Positions 60,826 to 64,000 of a stretch of DNA of 64,000 bases are shown one piece after another. The stretch lies in the NCBI RefSeq assembly GCF_011386835.1, contig NC_088797.1, positions 90,034,264-90,098,263 of the forward strand, given 5' to 3'. Within the stretch, counting starts at the first letter, position 1, and each line of letters begins with the position of its first letter. The DNA is from Chrysemys picta bellii (Eukaryota; Chordata; Testudines; Emydidae). A program made the position numbers and the translations under genes. A model generated the notes under the pieces. It was not told the DNA's origin and did not search any database. It saw only the letters and a list, made by a program, of their open reading frames with translations.

Positions 60826-61882
60826 CTCAGACCCTTTGACTCAGGCTTTATGAGAGGAAGTTTCAAAATTAAGTCAATGGCAAAAAGTGTAAATTAAAGC
60901 TACCTGTGTAGATGTACCTTATTCTGACTAGCTTGCCTGGATACTTACCTCTGAACATTCAGAGTGACTTGCTCAATAGGATACATTTACTATACTTAAC
61001 TTAAATTTTCCTGTTTAGCTTCCAAGATTTTGCTCTGAATAACGCTGAAAATCTAGAAACGCAAGTGTTTTTTAATGGCTGAATACTGTATTCTTTTGCT
61101 TGTAGCCAATTATTTTGGAAAAAAAATCAGAGCTTTCATTATAAATACAATGGTTACCCAGGCAAAGAATTTTTTGAATATCTCTCAACCCAAGAGTGAC
61201 TACTGACCTCATGCCTACAGCCACACCAATATATGTTATTTGGGCCTTGTAACAGGGCAGTGGGTCCCTTTAATGGCAAGCCTTGATCTAGCCAGCACTG
61301 TTCCTAAGCCTGACTTCTTTAAGGCCAAGGATATTGGGAGGAATTCTTGGGATTTGTGGGCTGGGCTGCACTGCATGATGAGAGAGGAATCAGGATATGA
61401 GAGGCCTTTTTCTCAGAAGATAGTGAGGCAAGACCTGGCTGAGGAGACCATTTTGTTTAATTGGACTCTTGTTTTCCCGGGGAGGACTTTCTAATCACTC
61501 AGAAGGTAAGTTACTCCACCAAATGAGAGCCCTGACATTACTGACTTACCAAAGTACTTCAGGAGATGAGAAGTGGGGAAACTGAGGCAAGCATGATCTG
61601 ACATCAGACGAGGTAAGCTAGTGTTACTGACATACTCAATAGCTGAGCGGGAGTGCTCCAAACTACAGTTGATACTATAAGGAAATGGTGATTTAATAGG
61701 TGGCACTCTCAGAGACAGAAAGGAACCAATTGCCATGCAGTTTAAGGACAGCATGTAGCTAGACATGCCAAACTTTTTTTTTTTTTTTTTTAAAGAAAAA
61801 GGCCACCCTAAAAACCTCTCATGGCCCATTTTGCCAGAACAGCAATGTTAATCCCAATATCCTGCATAATTCCATCTCATAG
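60826..61882. other. Unassigned sequence
   Basis: 61240-61494 is an 84-codon frame without motifs that begins beside TGTAACAGGGCAGTGGGTCC, possibly a retroelement end. A T-run lies at 61774-61791. Confidence 0.4.
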
Positions 61883-61890
61883 TAAATGAT

Positions 61891-62183
61891 CAGGGGCGGC
61901 TCTAGCTTTTTTGCCGCCCCAAGCACGGCAGGCAGGCTGCCTTCGGCGGCATGCCTGCGGGAGGTCCCCAGTCCCGCGGATTCGGCAGCATGCCTGTGGG
62001 AGGTCCGTGGCTTCAGCGTACCTGCCTCTGAATTGCCGCCGAATCCGCGGGACCGGCAGACCTCCCGCAGGCATGCCGCCGAAGGCAGCCTGACTGCTGC
62101 CCTCGCAGGGACTGGCAGGGCGCCCCCTGCGGCTTGCTGCCCCAGGCACGCGCTTGGTGTGCTGGTGCCTGGAGCCGCCGCTG
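61891..62183. mobile_element. GC-rich foldback hAT MITE with perfect TSD
   Basis: Inverted termini CAGGGGCGGCTCTAGC and GGAGCCGCCGCTG, flanked by identical TAAATGAT at 61883-61890 and 62184-62191 (8 bp, hAT). Most of the 293 bp folds: GCCTTCGGCGGCATGCCTGC near the left pairs with GCAGGCATGCCGCCGAAGGC near the right. Same family as 46062-46383. Confidence 0.95.
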
Positions 62184-62241
62184 TAAATGATTGCTTCTTA
62201 TTTTAAGTTGATAGGTTCTTTTTCACTTCCTGTTCCAAAGC

Positions 62242-62489
62242 CAGGGCCGACGAGAGGCGGGGAAGCCAGTACAAATTACCGGGGCCCGGCATTTCGGAAG
62301 GGGGCCTGGGGCCTGGCCTCCCGCCGCCTCATTGGCCCTGTTTAGCCAATCCACCCTTGCTGGGGGGCCCGAAAAAATTCCAGGCCCAGCTTCCCCCCCC
62401 TTTCATCGGCCCTGTTTAGCCGGTCCGCCCTTGCTGGGGGCCCGAAAATTTTTTTTCACCGGGGCCCGAACCCGCTCTCAGTGGCCCTG
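62242..62489. mobile_element. hAT MITE of a second GC-rich family, perfect TSD
   Basis: Ends CAGGGCCGACGAGAGG and CTCTCAGTGGCCCTG, flanked by TCCAAAGC at 62234-62241 and 62490-62497. 248 bp. It contains an imperfect tandem duplication of a GGCCCTGTTTAGCC ... CCCTTGCTGGGGG unit (about 62333-62450). No coding capacity. Confidence 0.93.
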
Positions 62490-62497
62490 TCCAAAGC

Positions 62498-64000
62498 TGT
62501 GTAGTGACTGTACAGTGGAGAGAAAAGCTTCTGCCCTTTAACTGTGGGTGAAGTGATTAGGCTACAGTATATAGTTTGTAAAGTACTTTGATATGGTAGA
62601 TGCTAAATAATTGTAAGTTACAAATGTTAATATTTTTCTACTTGTAAGAGTGATGCCATGGCTTTGTTGTACTGTAATGTTTTTATTCTTGTAGTAATCT
62701 GTAGGTTTCCCTGACTTTCCACTGACACCAAGAATATATGTTCTATTGTACTCTGTTGGCTCTTTTAATAGGCTTCTTGGTAATTGTCCATGTTCCTTGT
62801 ATTGTGGATGATAAACCATACGAATCTGTAAGTCTCTCTTTCAAGCAGAGAGGGAGTCTTTTGTTTAGTATGATGTTTAATCTTCTGAATGGGCTTGAAC
62901 CAGCCATTCCTCGTCTTTCCTTCTTGATATTAAATAGAATATTTCATTTGATCGAGGTAGACCAACATAAACCAGTTCAGAAAAATAAATCCACTCTGTC
63001 ATGAATCTTCACCGATCCCTATAATTAAGTTTCAGCTAAACCTAATGTAAGATTCTGACTTGTTTGGTTATAGGACCTCACCATTCTAAGAAAGATGGAG
63101 TTGGAATATACTCTACAATGTTCTTATCCCCCTTCTGCTGCTTATGTGTTGGAGGAAGAATGAATGAATGTTCTTAAGAAAGCTGTGATGCAGCCTCAAA
63201 TGAAGCGTTTAGATGGAGCAGAAGCCATACTTTAATAACCCTACTACAATGGCATAATTTGGTCTAGAAAACTGAGCACATGCACTCATATGGGAGAGAC
63301 AGATGCACAAAATTTGTTTGAGAAAGATTCTAGGACAGACCAATAGCAAACAAGTTCAGTACTAGGATTCTCTGAAACGATAAACTTGATATATATGGAG
63401 ATTCATACTTTGCATTAGTCAGTCTAATCAGAATGATGCTGGACATTACCTCCCAATACTGATCTTGTAATTACCACTTGAAATATTTCTAGTGTTTCAA
63501 TGCTGGATCCCTTCCTCCTATCATTCACCTTTAAACCAATTTTCCATCTATTTGTGGGGGAACAGTTTCAGCATTCAGTGTCCATCACACTGACACACTG
63601 ATAATTTACAAAGAAAGGGAAATATCACAAGCTGGAAAATGTTTTAGGGGGCAAGTAGTGATGTGATGTGCTTGTCAATCTATTTTCTGATCTTGGTAAT
63701 ACTGCAGTTATATGCCTCTCCAACAAAATCCTGTTGTATATTAAGGTATTTGTTTAGTAGAAATCAGATAAGGTTTATTTATATGTGTCACAGCTTGCAG
63801 AGTTCTGAGGGCATCATTTCTGGACTGAAGTAGAAAGGATACAAGCAGCTAAGTGAAGCCTTGTAGATGCTAACATTAGAGCTCTATAAATCATTATTTG
63901 GAAGAAAATAATGCTTCCAGCTTCCTTGACAACCAAGTATCCATTGCGTTGCTCACTAAATTACATTCTATTTCTAATGCTGTTTTGCAGCTGGTGAGCT
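62498..64000. other. Unassigned AT-rich sequence to the window end
   Basis: No supported gene. An 88-codon frame (62738-63004) has no family motif. See the low-priority exon note in the findings. Confidence 0.5.

Noticed and set aside
63970..64000. Splice-acceptor-like CTGTTTTGCAG followed by CTGGTGAGCT at the window edge
   Set aside because: Only ten bases follow, so no frame can be assessed.

Overview
The window looks like non-coding sequence from a sauropsid reptile, most likely a turtle. It is AT-rich and full of CR1 LINE fragments, an EN-containing Penelope-like element (PLE), many solo PLE tails, PIF/Harbinger elements of the Myb-plus-DDE type, hAT MITEs and LTR fragments. The assignment is inferred from this repeat mix and has not been checked by a search. 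I found no host protein-coding gene, rRNA gene, functional tRNA gene or CRISPR array. All clear coding capacity belongs to transposable elements.

Layout. 1-7.2 kb: a Harbinger MITE cut by the window edge, a MIR-like SINE split by a PLE tail, a CR1 fragment, and otherwise unassigned sequence. 7.2-9.5 kb: a LINE 3' remnant interrupted by an inverted pair of PLE tails, then a 641-bp non-autonomous hAT with a perfect 8-bp target duplication. 9.9-24.8 kb: mostly unassigned, with a tRNA-derived relic, a decayed LINE, CR1 ends and microsatellites. 25.1-27.6 kb: a large PLE palindrome, a 117-bp hAT MITE and a TA-flanked MITE. 29.9-32.7 kb: a decayed PLE on the minus strand with reverse transcriptase and GIY-YIG-like segments. 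34.2-37.5 kb: two GC-rich hAT-like MITEs.

37.9-45.6 kb is the most informative part, a nest of insertions. A hAT element (37948-45564) is split by a Harbinger MITE (38429-45151). The MITE is split by a retroelement/LTR segment (about 38475-44831). That segment is itself split by a 4.7-kb near-autonomous Harbinger transposon (38560-43240) and by a solo LTR (43583-44558). Target duplications or restored sequence support each layer. The Harbinger copy carries a two-exon Myb/SANT-like gene (+) and a DDE transposase (-, two in-frame stops). They are arranged tail to tail, with poly(A) signals about 28 bp apart.

46-64 kb: a GC-rich hAT MITE, a minus-strand solo LTR, a 3.7-kb CR1 (ORF1 esterase and RT with FADD retained, endonuclease largely deleted), a complete Harbinger MITE, an LTR fragment, and two back-to-back hAT MITEs, each with a perfect 8-bp target duplication.

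I found no convincing new biological system. The best leads are the nested transposons, the palindromic rearrangements inside PLE sequence, and the fact that the Harbinger autonomous copy and the MITEs share terminal sequence.
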